Shown piece after piece: positions 15,899 to 24,989 of a stretch of 64,000 bases of DNA. The notes under the pieces were generated by a model. The model searched no databases and was not told the DNA's origin. It saw only the letters and a list, made by a program, of their open reading frames with translations. Numbering within the stretch: position 1 is the first letter of the stretch; the number at the start of each line of letters is the position of its first letter. This DNA is from DATBLY01 sp963705545 (lineage in GTDB: Bacteria; Actinomycetota; UBA4738; HRBIN12): assembly GCA_963705545.1 (NCBI GenBank), contig CAVPJX010000001.1:1612001-1676000 (forward strand), given 5' to 3'. The translations under genes were made by a program, and so were the position numbers.

Positions 15899-16600
15899 GT
15901 GGACACCCCGGACGACCCGGCCGCGACGATCGCCGGCGCCTGGCGCCTCGACGCGATCGACGGCCGCCCGGCCCTCGCGGACGGGGAGGCCTCCGTCGAG
16001 TTCCACGCGGACGGCCGAGTGGCGGGCAGCACCGGCCTGAACCGGTTCGCGGGGAGCTGGGCGACGGAGGACGGCCACCTCGTGCTGGGCCCGCTGGCGA
16101 GCACCCTGATGGCGGGGCCGCCGGAGCGGATGGAGCAGGAGCGCCGCGTGCTCGAGATCCTCGGGCGGCCGTTGGTCGCGACCCGGGACGGGTCCGCCCT
16201 CGCGCTGCAGGGCGACGGCCGGCTCGATCTGACGCGCGTCACCGATGCGCCGCAGGACACCCCGACCCGGCGTCGCGTCGCCGGGACCGCCACCTACCGA
16301 GAACGGATCATGCCGCCCGAGGGGGCCGTCCTCACGATCCGGGTGGTGGACGTGTCGCTCGCCGACGTGCCCGCACCCGTCCTCGCCGAGGAGTCCTTCG
16401 ACGTGACCGCCGTGCCGGTCGCCTTCGAGCTCTTCGTCGACCCGGACGCGATCGACGAGGGTCGTCGCTACGCGCTGCGCGCGGAGCTGTCCGACCCGGA
16501 GCGTCTGCGCTGGACGACCGACACCGTCTACCCGGTCCTCACGCAAGACGCGCCGGAGCGGCCGGAGCTGATCCTGGTCGCGGTGCCCGTCGACCGGTGA
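15899..16600 (+). CDS. META (HslJ-like) domain plus YbaY-like domain protein
   Basis: A 233-residue protein. Residues ~10-105 form a META domain: GAWRLDAIDGRPAL, VAGSTGLNRFAGSW, and the typical PLASTLMAGPPERMEQERRVLEIL. Residues ~125-232 are a YbaY/pilotin-like beta sandwich (ATYRERIMPPEGAVLTIRVVDVSLADVPAPVLAEE). The combination occurs in envelope proteins, but no signal peptide is visible after GTG 15899. TAGCAT lies 6 nt upstream of the start. The 3' end overlaps the convergent membrane gene by 62 bp. Confidence 0.82.
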   Translation: MDTPDDPAATIAGAWRLDAIDGRPALADGEASVEFHADGRVAGSTGLNRFAGSWATEDGHLVLGPLASTLMAGPPERMEQERRVLEILGRPLVATRDGSALALQGDGRLDLTRVTDAPQDTPTRRRVAGTATYRERIMPPEGAVLTIRVVDVSLADVPAPVLAEESFDVTAVPVAFELFVDPDAIDEGRRYALRAELSDPERLRWTTDTVYPVLTQDAPERPELILVAVPVDR

Positions 16601-17468
16601 GGATCGCGACCATCGCGAGGAAGAACGTGACGGTCAGCAGGATGCCCTCCGGCGGGAACGCCTTCACGCCCGCCACGTCGGCGCGCTCCTGGAACCCGCC
16701 CGCGACCATCAGGTTCAGCTGGTAGATCGCGCCCATCACGGTCATCGCGGCGCCCAGCAGGTACCCGATCGGCAGCCGCCGGAAGAGCAACACGCCCGAC
16801 ACGATCAGCAGCGGCATCAGGATCCCGAGGTCGAGCGCGAACACCAGGTGCTGGCCCGCCACGGGGATGTCGTGCAGGACCTCGCCCGTGATCGCGTTGC
16901 GCACGATCAGGAAGCCCCAGAGCAGACCCTGGAGGACGCCGACGACCACCAGGAAGGCGCCGACCCACTTCGCGCCCCGCGGCGATCGGAGCGCGTCGGC
17001 GATCGCCGTACGGTCCAGGTTCGGGACCGCGCACGCGAGGGCGAACAGCGACATCGACAGGATCGCGATGTGCACGAGGAACGCGTCGTTGAACACGGCG
17101 CCGAAGACCGCGTACGCGTAGTTGTAGGCCGCGTAGATCAGCATGCCGATCCACAGGACCTGCCCACGTGCCGAGCCCATCGCCGACAGGGCCAAGGCGA
17201 CGGCCAGGAGCGGGACCGCGATCAGCAGCGTCACGGCGTCGCCGCCCCGGAAGGCCTCGCGTCCCCACGCGCCGTCACGATAGAGATCGTCGACGATCAG
17301 CCCCCACGCCGACGCCAGCAGCATCAACCCGGCGACGATCCACGACAGGACGAGCGCGGCGCGGATCGTCGGGCTGAAGCGGACCGCGGGGACGGGCTTG
17401 CTGTGACCGTTCGGATGCGGGAGGTCCTTCTCGTGCCGGAAGTCGACCGTGATCGGTGGGGTCTTCAT
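16539..17468 (-). CDS. Polytopic membrane protein of unknown function
   Basis: A 309-residue protein with about 8 hydrophobic helices (for example ALVLSWIVAGLMLLASAWGLIV, VTLLIAVPLLAVALALSAMG, WVGAFLVVVGVLQGLLWGFLIV, GILMPLLIVSGVLLFRRLPIGYLLGAAMTVMGAIYQL). The N-terminal ~30 residues are soluble and basic. ATG 17468 follows GAGAGG 9 nt upstream; an earlier in-frame start adds six residues. No conserved catalytic motif is seen. Its 3' end overlaps the META gene tail-to-tail. Confidence 0.72.
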   Translation of the reverse strand: MKTPPITVDFRHEKDLPHPNGHSKPVPAVRFSPTIRAALVLSWIVAGLMLLASAWGLIVDDLYRDGAWGREAFRGGDAVTLLIAVPLLAVALALSAMGSARGQVLWIGMLIYAAYNYAYAVFGAVFNDAFLVHIAILSMSLFALACAVPNLDRTAIADALRSPRGAKWVGAFLVVVGVLQGLLWGFLIVRNAITGEVLHDIPVAGQHLVFALDLGILMPLLIVSGVLLFRRLPIGYLLGAAMTVMGAIYQLNLMVAGGFQERADVAGVKAFPPEGILLTVTFFLAMVAILTGRRAPRPGSAPAAPARLA

Positions 17469-17630
17469 CGTCGTCACCTCTCTCATCCCGATACCCCGAC
17501 GCTAGGACCGGGCTCCTGCGACCGCGCGGGCCACGGAGCCCACGCCGGTAGGGTCTTCCGGCTCCCGGAGGTTCCCCAAGAGGGCGGCAGGCACGCGTTC
17601 GGGGGATGCTGCGAGCTCGGTGCCGGACGG

Positions 17631-18398
17631 TTACCGATCCCCCGCGCCGACGACGCGCGGGATGCGGTCGCGGAACGCGTCGAACAGCGCGAGCGTCGCG
17701 GCCACGTCGTCGAGGCTGGCGGTCCGGCGCCGCCGGAAGACCATCACGCGACCACGCAGCACCTCGAACCCGACGCCGTCGCGCCGCTCGAGCAGCCAGG
17801 CCATCATGCGCGCGTCCACGAAGGCGCTGGCGAACCGCGGGTCGCTCGATCGAACGTGGAAGGCGCGGTTGAAGCGCTCGGATTCCATCTCGATGTCCCG
17901 GACGCCGACCGCGCCGAGGATCCGTGAGCCCAGCCGCTCCGGCACGACCGTGAGGTCGGACCACCCCTCGTCCGCGGGCGCCACGACGCAGGTGTACCGC
18001 TCGTAATCGTCGTACTCGGCGGCGCCGGTCGGCGCGAACCAATAGTCGAGGATCGCGACCTGCTGGCCGCGATGCGCCCCGGTCGCGGTGTTCTCGATCT
18101 CGCGGACCGACCCGGTCCATCGGAACATCGCGAACGGCTCCTCCATGAGCCCGAGGGGATCGCCCGGCTCGGCCTCGAACGCCACGACGTCCGCCTGGTC
18201 GCGGAACGAGGCACGTCGCGGGAGCACCCGGAATCGGTACCCGAGCCAGAACACGCCGCCCACGAACACGACGATGAAGACCACCTGGCGCGCGAGGTCG
18301 CCGGCTCCCGGGTCGCCCTTCAGCAGGACGAGCAGGGCGCCCCCGGCCAGGAACGTGCCGATCCCGACCAGGATGCGTCTCGCCGTCGATCCGTTCAC
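17631..18398 (-). CDS. Membrane-anchored protein of unknown function (DUF3137-like C-terminal domain)
   Basis: A 255-residue protein with two N-terminal transmembrane helices (RRILVGIGTFLAGGALLVLL and VVFIVVFVGGVFWLGYRF) and a cytoplasmic domain. The segment TGAHRGQQVAILDYWF, then ERFNRAFHVRSSDPRFASAFVDARMMAWLL, resembles the DUF3137-type domain that reads out membrane-protein state, but I cannot confirm the family. There is no neighbour with an obvious functional link. Confidence 0.65.
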   Translation of the reverse strand: MNGSTARRILVGIGTFLAGGALLVLLKGDPGAGDLARQVVFIVVFVGGVFWLGYRFRVLPRRASFRDQADVVAFEAEPGDPLGLMEEPFAMFRWTGSVREIENTATGAHRGQQVAILDYWFAPTGAAEYDDYERYTCVVAPADEGWSDLTVVPERLGSRILGAVGVRDIEMESERFNRAFHVRSSDPRFASAFVDARMMAWLLERRDGVGFEVLRGRVMVFRRRRTASLDDVAATLALFDAFRDRIPRVVGAGDR

Positions 18399-18633
18399 GC
18401 GCGCCCTCCGAGGTCGCAGGCTGACCTTCCTCCATCGGTTCCGCGCGGCGTCGCGTTGAGGTCGAGGGTCCGCGACGGCCGGGAGCGGTACGCGGGTCGC
18501 GTTCGGCGACGGCGCGATCGTGCCGGCGGAGGGCGCCTAGCCCGAGCGACGCAGCGCTTGCCCACCTCGGAACGGACCTCGTACGATTCGGCACCGGCCG
18601 ACCCGCATCGAACGCCGAAGGAGGGTCCCCCCG

Positions 18634-19878
18634 ATGCCCAAGCTCCGAGCGACCGCGATCGTGGCCGGACTGTGCCTCCTGGCACTCTCGCCGGTCCCTT
18701 CCGCCGGAGCGGCGACGGCGCCCGGCACGAACGGGCTCATCGCGTTCGACACGGACCGAGACCTCAACGGCGAGATCTACGTGATGAACGCCGACGGGTC
18801 CGCGCAGACGAACCTGACGAACAACCCGGCGGACGACTTCTCGCCCTCGTGGTCCCCCGACGGGTCGAAGATCGCCTTCATGTCGTCTCGCGACGGCAAC
18901 CTGGAGATCTACGTGATGAACGCCGACGGGTCCGCGCAGACGAACCTGACGATGGACCCCGGGGACGATCTCTGGCCGGCATGGTCCCCCGACGGGAAGT
19001 TGATCGCGTTCACCTCGATCCGTGACGGCGACTTCGAGGTGTACGCGATGCTGGCGAACGGCTCCGGGCAGACCAACCTGACCAAGCAGCCGGATACCGA
19101 CCAGTTCGAGAGCGCGTGGTCGCCCGACGGCAAGCGGATCGCCTACACCAGCTACGAGACCGGCGACTCCGAGGTCTTCGCCATGAGCGTCGACGGCACG
19201 CACCAGGCGAACCTCTCCAACGACCCGGGCGAGGACTACAACCCGTCGTGGTCACCGGACGGCGCCCGGATCGCCTTCTCGTCGGATCGAACGGGCGCCG
19301 GCGACATCTACCTGATGAACCCCGACGGGACCGGAACGATCGACGTCACGAACAGCGCCGCCGACGACTGGGATCCGACGTGGTCGCCGGATGGGCGATG
19401 GATCGCCTTCGTGACCGATCTGGTCGAGAGCTACGACATCTACGTGATGCACGCGGACGGCAGTGGCATCACCCCCCTCACGACCTCCGAGGCGTTCGAC
19501 GAGGCCCCGGACTGGCAACCGGTATCGGAACCGCCGGGCACCCCGGGCGCGAGCTGCTTCGGAGCGACGGCCACGATCACCGGAACCGAGGACGCCGATC
19601 AGCTGCGAGGGACCGCCGGCGACGACGTGATCGCCGCCCTGGGTGGGGATGATCGCGTCATCGGCGGCGGCGGGAACGACCTGGTCTGCCTCGGCGCCGG
19701 GACCGACACGGTGGCCGGTGGCGCCGGCATGGACCAGGTGCGCGCGGGTCGAGGCGACGACGTGATGAACGGCGGATCCGGCGACGATCGCCTGATCGGC
19801 CAGCAAGGGAAGGACCACGCGAAGGGCGGACCGGGCGTCGACGCGTGCCTCGCGGAGACGACGAGCGGCTGCGAATAG
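18634..19878 (+). CDS. Secreted TolB-like beta-propeller with C-terminal RTX calcium repeats
   Basis: A 414-residue exported protein. After a signal peptide (residues 1-27, ending SAGAATA) there are six or seven TolB/WD40-like PD40 repeats of 43-44 residues, each with a WSPDG(R/K/S)xIAF motif and a NADGS turn. From about residue 320 the chain switches to RTX nonapeptides (GTAGDDVIAALGGDDRVIGGGGNDLVCLGAG and onward), which bind Ca2+ and drive folding outside the cell. ATG 18634 follows AAGGAGGG at 18618-18625. The last residues hold two Cys (DACLAETTSGCE). Role unknown; adhesion or polymer binding is plausible. Confidence 0.87.
   Translation: MPKLRATAIVAGLCLLALSPVPSAGAATAPGTNGLIAFDTDRDLNGEIYVMNADGSAQTNLTNNPADDFSPSWSPDGSKIAFMSSRDGNLEIYVMNADGSAQTNLTMDPGDDLWPAWSPDGKLIAFTSIRDGDFEVYAMLANGSGQTNLTKQPDTDQFESAWSPDGKRIAYTSYETGDSEVFAMSVDGTHQANLSNDPGEDYNPSWSPDGARIAFSSDRTGAGDIYLMNPDGTGTIDVTNSAADDWDPTWSPDGRWIAFVTDLVESYDIYVMHADGSGITPLTTSEAFDEAPDWQPVSEPPGTPGASCFGATATITGTEDADQLRGTAGDDVIAALGGDDRVIGGGGNDLVCLGAGTDTVAGGAGMDQVRAGRGDDVMNGGSGDDRLIGQQGKDHAKGGPGVDACLAETTSGCE
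18772..18952 (+). repeat. 49-bp identical direct repeat, 132-bp period
   Basis: 18772-18820 and 18904-18952 are identical at the nucleotide level. They encode the same EIYVMNADGSAQTNLT stretch in consecutive propeller blades, while the flanking blade sequence has diverged. This suggests recent duplication or gene conversion between blades. Confidence 0.8.
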
Positions 19879-19883
19879 CCGGT

Positions 19884-21935
19884 TCACGCCAGCGGGATCC
19901 GCCCCACCACGTTCGTGCCGTGCCCGGGCTGGCTCTTGACGTCGAACGTGCCGCCGAGCGCCGCGAGCCGGTCCGACATGCTCTGCAATCCCATCCCGAG
20001 CGGGGTCGTGTCGCGATCGAAGCCGCGGCCGTCGTCCATGACGGAGAGGTCCAGCGATCCTTCCCACTCGCGGACGAGGACCCGCACGTGCGACGCCTCG
20101 GCGTACTTCGCGACGTTCTGCAGCGCCTCGAGCACGCAGAAGTAGACGGCGGCCTCGACCTCGGCGGGATAGCGCCCGAGCCCGTCGGCCTCGACCGTCG
20201 CGGGGACCGGGGACTTCCTCGCCTGGGACTCGAGCGCCGCCGGGAGACCACGATCCGCGAGCACCGGCGGATAGATCCCCCTGGCCAGGTCGCGGAGGTC
20301 CTCGAGCGTTTCCTGCGCGTCGTCGAGGATCTGACGCAGGACCTCGCGTTCGCGTTCCTCGTCGGTCCCGACCATGCCCGCGGCGAGCCGGGCCTTCACG
20401 GCCAGCGCCACGAGCTGCTGTTGCGCGCCGTCGTGGATGTTGCGCTCGAGCCGTCGGCGTTCCTCGTCCTGCGCCTCGACCAGCCGCTTGCGGGACGAGC
20501 GCAGGTCCTCGATCAAGCGGAAGTTCTCGAGCACGAGGCCGGCCTGCGCGGCGAGGTCCGCGACCAGCTGCTCCTCGTGCGGACGGATCGGCTCGTTGAC
20601 CGGCTTCTCCACGGTGAGGGCGCCCAGGAGCTCGCTCCCACGGCGGACCGGGACGCCGGTCTCTCCATCGGGGAACGCGGGGAGCCCGCCGTGCTCGAGC
20701 CGGACCGGGACGGGCGACCCGCCGTTGGCGGGCCACGATGCCGCGGGCCGGATCTCGGATCCGACGCGCAGCCAGACCGTCGACCGGGTCGCCCCCGTGC
20801 CCTCCGCCAGCAGCCGCGCCATCCGCGGCAGGATCTCCTCGCCCGCGTACGTCTCACCGACGCGCTCGGAGAACGACGAGAGCACCTCATAGGGCGTCGC
20901 GCGCTCGCCGTAGACCAGACGGTTCGCGGTCCGTCGGGCATTCTCACGGACCGGCTGGAACGCGATCGCGACGATCGCCGTCGCCACGAGCGAGAGCCCT
21001 TCGGTCGCGCCGATCGCCGCGCCGATCACCACGACGACGAGCACGTAGACCACGGTGATGAACGCCGCGAGCAGCCCGTAGACGACGGCCTTCCCGATGA
21101 TCACGTCGATCTCGTAGAGGCGGTAGCGCAGGATCGCGATGCCGATCGCCGCGTAGAGGCAGAGCAGGGCCAGGTCGAAGAGCAGGGCCGTGAGGGGCGT
21201 GTTCAGGAACAGGGTCGCGGTCAGCGTCACGGCCACCAGGGCCGCGGCGCTCACGAACCACTTCAGCTGGAGCCGCTCCTCCCCGGCCGATCGCCGGAAC
21301 CGGACGATCAGCGACGCCACCGCCGCGAGGATCGAGACCGGCAGCAGGATGACCGTGATCGAGAACCCGACCAGCGCGGGTCCGACGAGCGGTCCGGAGA
21401 CGTCCTCGACATCGATGAACGGTGTCGACCATGCGGCCGTCGCGAAGACGATCGATGTCGCCAGGAGCACGGTGAGCACCGTGACCGCGAGCCAGAACGC
21501 CGGCCGCCACCTGGGAGAGGGCAGATGCCCGGTCGGGAACCAGAGGAAGAGGAACACCAACAAGCAGACCGGGATCGGCCAGAGCCAGTTGGAGAGCCAC
21601 GCGAAGAACAGCGGCGCGGGGAGCGACCCGGGGTCGACGTAGATCGCGTAGAGCGCCCAGGCTTGGGAGAAGCCGGAGAGGCCGATCACGACGCCCGCCA
21701 CCAAGAAGAGCCACCCGAGCCGGTTCCCGGGTCGTCGCGTGGTGATGAGGATCCCGATCGCCGGGACCCCCATGTTCACCACCACGTCGAAGACGGGCAG
21801 GTAGCCCCACGTATCGAACCGTGACGGGAGCTCAGTTCCGCGACCCAGGAAGAGGAAGACGAGGAACGCGATCCCGAGCGCGATCCCGATCAGGCCGAGC
21901 GTCCAGGCCAGCTTGCGAGTCGTCGACGCCTTCAC
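19884..21935 (-). CDS. NarL-type (HisKA_3) sensor histidine kinase with N-terminal membrane domain and GAF
   Basis: A 683-residue kinase. Residues 1-350 hold about nine transmembrane helices; a GAF-like region follows (PYEVLSSFSERVGETYAGEEILPRMARLLAEGTGA onward). The HisKA_3 dimerisation helix reads ERRRLERNIHDGAQQQLVALAVKARL with the phospho-accepting His near residue 501. The HATPase has an N-box (EALQNVAKYAEASHV), G1 (DDGRGFD) and G2 (GMGLQSM). GTG 21935 follows TGAGG. No response regulator gene lies next to it, so it is an orphan within this window. The signal is unknown. Confidence 0.92.
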   Translation of the reverse strand: MKASTTRKLAWTLGLIGIALGIAFLVFLFLGRGTELPSRFDTWGYLPVFDVVVNMGVPAIGILITTRRPGNRLGWLFLVAGVVIGLSGFSQAWALYAIYVDPGSLPAPLFFAWLSNWLWPIPVCLLVFLFLWFPTGHLPSPRWRPAFWLAVTVLTVLLATSIVFATAAWSTPFIDVEDVSGPLVGPALVGFSITVILLPVSILAAVASLIVRFRRSAGEERLQLKWFVSAAALVAVTLTATLFLNTPLTALLFDLALLCLYAAIGIAILRYRLYEIDVIIGKAVVYGLLAAFITVVYVLVVVVIGAAIGATEGLSLVATAIVAIAFQPVRENARRTANRLVYGERATPYEVLSSFSERVGETYAGEEILPRMARLLAEGTGATRSTVWLRVGSEIRPAASWPANGGSPVPVRLEHGGLPAFPDGETGVPVRRGSELLGALTVEKPVNEPIRPHEEQLVADLAAQAGLVLENFRLIEDLRSSRKRLVEAQDEERRRLERNIHDGAQQQLVALAVKARLAAGMVGTDEEREREVLRQILDDAQETLEDLRDLARGIYPPVLADRGLPAALESQARKSPVPATVEADGLGRYPAEVEAAVYFCVLEALQNVAKYAEASHVRVLVREWEGSLDLSVMDDGRGFDRDTTPLGMGLQSMSDRLAALGGTFDVKSQPGHGTNVVGRIPLA

Positions 21936-22028
21936 CAGAACCTCACTGCGCGATTCTGACGCGGCTCCCGAGGCGCTGTCGACGGGCGTAGCATCGGGTG
22001 TGCCCGCGGAAGTCGCGAGGAGGCCGAC

Positions 22029-22415
22029 ATGGGCGAGGCGGACCCGGTCCTCCGGATCGCGGAGGCCGAACGACGGCTCGGAGCGGCGACGCCCGGGATG
22101 CGCCGCGAGGAGGCTGTCGACACCGGTGCGACCTGGGCTGGGGTCGCGCGGACCGACGCCGGGATGATCTCGGATTGGCACCATCACGGGGCGTACGAGT
22201 CGGTGATCTACGTCCTGACCGGGAAGCTCCGGATGGAGTCCGGCCCGGGTGGGAGCAGCGTCGTCGACGCCGTTCCCGGGGACTTCCTCCTCGTCCCCCG
22301 AGGTGCGATCCATCGCGAGGGCAACCCGGATGAGGTCGAAGGCACGGCGATCGTCGTACGTTCCGGCTCGGGCCCGCCGGTCGTGAACGTGGACGGCCCC
22401 GCGCGAGCGAAGTGA
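22029..22415 (+). CDS. Cupin-domain protein
   Basis: A 128-residue single cupin. The metal-binding motif is visible as DWHHHGAYESVIYVLTGKLRM (His-rich first motif) and PGDFLLVPRGAIHREGNPDE (second motif with His). ATG 22029 follows GAGGAGG at 22017-22023. It precedes a metallo-beta-lactamase gene by 6 nt and is probably co-transcribed with it. The substrate is unknown. Confidence 0.88.
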   Translation: MGEADPVLRIAEAERRLGAATPGMRREEAVDTGATWAGVARTDAGMISDWHHHGAYESVIYVLTGKLRMESGPGGSSVVDAVPGDFLLVPRGAIHREGNPDEVEGTAIVVRSGSGPPVVNVDGPARAK

Positions 22416-22421
22416 TCCCCC

Positions 22422-23270
22422 GTGAGACGTGCGCAGGTCGGCGAGATCGAGCTCCTCGTGATCGAGGACGGCATCTGCTCGTACGAACCCGGCTTCCTCC
22501 TCGCTTCGTTCGAGGGGGTGCCCAACGACCAGCTCCCGGCCGACGTGCGGGCCGACCTCGACGACGAGGGCTACCTCCAGATCCCGTACAACCCGACGCT
22601 GATCCGAACGCCGACGGCCATGGTCTTGGTCGACGCCGGAGCGGGTCCGGAGCTCGCCGAGGAGTGGGAGGAGCCCGTGGGCCGCGCGGCAGGCTCCCTC
22701 GAGGCCATGGGAGTAGGGCGCGACGCGATCGACGTCGCGGTGATCACCCACGGACATCCCGACCATCTCCCGGGATTCACCGAGCGGATCGACGGCGAGC
22801 GCGTCCCGACGTTCCCGGGCATCCGACACCTGATCGCGGACGCCGAATGGCGCTTCTGGATGGACGGGGAACCGTCCGGACCTTCGGCCGGGATGGTTCC
22901 GGCGGTCCGCCCGCACCTGACCGCGCTCCGCGATGCCGGCGTCCTCGATCTCGTGGATGGCGACGAGGAGGTGGCAGACGGCATCACGCTGTTCGCGACC
23001 CCGGGCCACACACCCGGACATCTCTGCGTGGAGGTCGCCTCCGGCGACGACGTGGCGGTGATCTGTGGCGACGTCGTCCTCTCGCGATGGGCGTTCGATC
23101 ATCCGGAGTGGGCGGCCCTCGGCGACGTGGACGGAGCGATGGCGGTCGCATCCCGACGCGCGTTGTTCGATCGGCTCGTGGCCGACGGCGCCCTCCTCAT
23201 GGCGTTCCACCTCGCGGGACCCGGCCGGGTGAGGTCCGCTGGAGATGCATACGCGTTCGTCCCCGAGTGA
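22422..23270 (+). CDS. Metallo-beta-lactamase-fold hydrolase
   Basis: A 282-residue MBL-fold enzyme. The metal motif is ITHGHPDHLPG (HxHxDH, near residue 107), with GHTPGH (near residue 195) and ICGDVVLSRWAFDHPEW providing further ligands. The overall pattern resembles AHL-lactonase/quinoprotein-relay type hydrolases. GTG 22422 starts 6 nt after the cupin stop, consistent with an operon. The substrate is unknown. Confidence 0.9.
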   Translation: MRRAQVGEIELLVIEDGICSYEPGFLLASFEGVPNDQLPADVRADLDDEGYLQIPYNPTLIRTPTAMVLVDAGAGPELAEEWEEPVGRAAGSLEAMGVGRDAIDVAVITHGHPDHLPGFTERIDGERVPTFPGIRHLIADAEWRFWMDGEPSGPSAGMVPAVRPHLTALRDAGVLDLVDGDEEVADGITLFATPGHTPGHLCVEVASGDDVAVICGDVVLSRWAFDHPEWAALGDVDGAMAVASRRALFDRLVADGALLMAFHLAGPGRVRSAGDAYAFVPE

Positions 23271-23293
23271 GCTGCGGCCCTAGGCCACGGCGC

Positions 23294-23494
23294 TCAGGAT
23301 GATCCGAGCGCGTCGATCCGATCGCGGGTGCGCGCGGCCATCACCACGTTCCCCTTCGCTTCGAAGATCGCGAGCACGCGCCGGAGCTGCTCGAGCGCGT
23401 CGTCGAGACGCCCCGCCGCTCCGTACACCTCCGCGAGGGTGCCGTGCGCGTCCGCGATCGTGTCCACGAAGTCGATCGGCTCGGTCATCGCCAC
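23294..23494 (-). pseudogene. TPR fragment, probably a gene remnant
   Basis: A 66-residue frame contains one good tetratricopeptide pair (DAHGTLAEVYGAAGRLDDALEQLRRVLAIFEAKGNVVMAARTRDRI). This is the usual C-terminal repeat of large regulator/cyclase-AAA-TPR proteins. No start region or upstream domains are present, so it looks like the tail of a lost gene. On the plus strand, 23502-23636 also encodes a short SPDGTHVAF-type propeller fragment. Confidence 0.45.
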
Positions 23495-23663
23495 GGCTTC
23501 TTCTCCCTGGTCACCGGACGGGACACACGTGGCCTTCCGCTACGAAGTCGACTGGTACGAGGAGGCAACCGACGGGTCGAGCGATCCGACCCGGATGCCG
23601 CCGTGGACCGTCGAGGAGTGGCGGAGCGCCCGCTGAGCGCGCCGGGCCCGATGCCCTCCGGTC

Positions 23664-24437
23664 TCAGCCGCCCGGCTTCCAGCCGAGCGCACGGCCCCAC
23701 GCGAACGCGGCGAACGCGTCGGGCGCTTCCGACCAGACGTTCCACGCGCGCTCCATCGCGTCGAGCTCGACGGTGGTCGCCAGCCCGAGGCGCAGCGCGG
23801 CTTCTGCGTACTCGTCGTCGCGGCAGTCCTCTGCGCGGCCAAGGCCGAACGAGCGCACGCCCTCGCGCGTCCCGTAGCTCAGGTACATCGTCGAGGCCTG
23901 GATCCGCTCGAAGCCCGCCTGGTGCAGCAGGCCCCGGAGGGCTCGCCCTCGATACGGGTCGAGGCCCCACGCACGCCAGAGCTCCTCGCGGATCGCGTAG
24001 AAGCGGCGTAGCAGGGGCTCGTCAGGCCCGGCCACGATGAAGCCGCCGTACTCCACGGACGCGACGCCGACGATGCCGCTCGGCTTCAGCACGCGATGGA
24101 TCTCGCGCAGGCCGTCGACCGGACGCTCGAGGGTCTCGAGCATCGAGTGGGCGAGGCACGCATCGAACCCATCGTCGGGCAGGTCCAGCCCGTAGACGTC
24201 GCCGACGCGGAACGCCACGTTGTCGATCCCCAGCGCATCGGCGTAAGCCCGGGCGTCGTCGAACTCGTCCTCGGCGTCGACGCCGATCAGGCTCCGGACG
24301 TGGTGCGCCAACCCCAGCGAGATCGTGCCCGGCCCGCACCCCACGTCCAGGAGGTCCGTGTCAGGTGTCAGGAACGGGATCAGGAAGTCGGCGTAGACCC
24401 CTGCGCTGCGTTGCGCGATGCGCTGCTCGAACGACAC
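23664..24437 (-). CDS. Class I SAM-dependent methyltransferase
   Basis: A 257-residue methyltransferase. Motif I is LLDVGCGPGTISLGLA (near residue 33), followed by VDAEDEFDDARAYADALG, VGDVYGLDLPDDGFDACLAHSMLETL (motifs II-III) and LREIHRVLKPSGIVGVA (post-III). GTG 24437 has TACACT 8 nt upstream, a leaderless arrangement; a longer frame upstream reads poorly. Similar proteins methylate small molecules; the substrate is not inferable. Confidence 0.88.
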   Translation of the reverse strand: MSFEQRIAQRSAGVYADFLIPFLTPDTDLLDVGCGPGTISLGLAHHVRSLIGVDAEDEFDDARAYADALGIDNVAFRVGDVYGLDLPDDGFDACLAHSMLETLERPVDGLREIHRVLKPSGIVGVASVEYGGFIVAGPDEPLLRRFYAIREELWRAWGLDPYRGRALRGLLHQAGFERIQASTMYLSYGTREGVRSFGLGRAEDCRDDEYAEAALRLGLATTVELDAMERAWNVWSEAPDAFAAFAWGRALGWKPGG

Positions 24438-24502
24438 GGGGGCGGAGTGTAGGGGGTCGCGCCCCAGCGCAACGGCCACCGATGTGACCGCGGGTTCTCC
24501 GT

Positions 24503-24901
24503 CTACGTCCCCCAGCCCGGCCAGGGATCGCGGAGCTCGGGCAGCGTCTGCCAGTACTCGCGCAGGTCGGTGCACAGGCCGTCGTCATCGAACCGCATCA
24601 GCAGGCAGCCGGGAAGCGTGAGCGGCTCGCCGCCGGCCAGCATCCGGGTCCAGAACTCGACCTGGACGCGGTCGCCGTCGATCACCGGCTCGCCCATCCA
24701 GACCTTCACGTCGGACTGGACCGCGCACACGGTCCGCCAGTACTCCTCGACGCCAGCGCGGCCGCGGTGCGGCTCCTCGAAGATGTTCGAGCGGTAGTTC
24801 GCGTCCTCGGTGAAGAGCGCGCCGGCAGCGACGTCGTCGCCGGTCTCCCACGCGACGCGGTAGGCCTCGCTCCACGCCCTGACCTGCTCCGTCGTCGGCA
24901 T
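24503..24901 (-). CDS. SnoaL/NTF2-like domain protein
   Basis: A 132-residue protein with the SnoaL/NTF2 cone fold pattern: AWSEAYRVAWETGDDVAAGALFTEDANYRSNIFEEPHRGRAGVEEYWRTV, then beta strands VKVWMGEPVIDGDRVQVEFWTRM and the C-terminal DLREYWQTLPE. The family includes polyketide cyclases and limonene-epoxide-type hydrolases, and many members are only ligand-binding. ATG 24901 is the only good start. The gene is divergent from the TolB-like gene at 24990. Confidence 0.86.
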   Translation of the reverse strand: MPTTEQVRAWSEAYRVAWETGDDVAAGALFTEDANYRSNIFEEPHRGRAGVEEYWRTVCAVQSDVKVWMGEPVIDGDRVQVEFWTRMLAGGEPLTLPGCLLMRFDDDGLCTDLREYWQTLPELRDPWPGWGT

Positions 24902-24989
24902 CCGCTGACCCCCGTTCGTCCCAGTGCGCGGAGGCTAGCGCGTAGGACCGTGCCCGGAGCGGTCCGTCAGGGTACGGTCGCGGGCAGGG

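Noticed and set aside
16848..17927. Long plus-strand frame opposite two membrane-protein genes
   Set aside because: His/Arg/Asp-rich with no hydrophobic pattern or motif; complement of codon third-position GC bias.
19252..20736. 494-codon minus frame across TolB and kinase genes
   Set aside because: Crosses two well-supported genes in the wrong frame; composition is nonsense.
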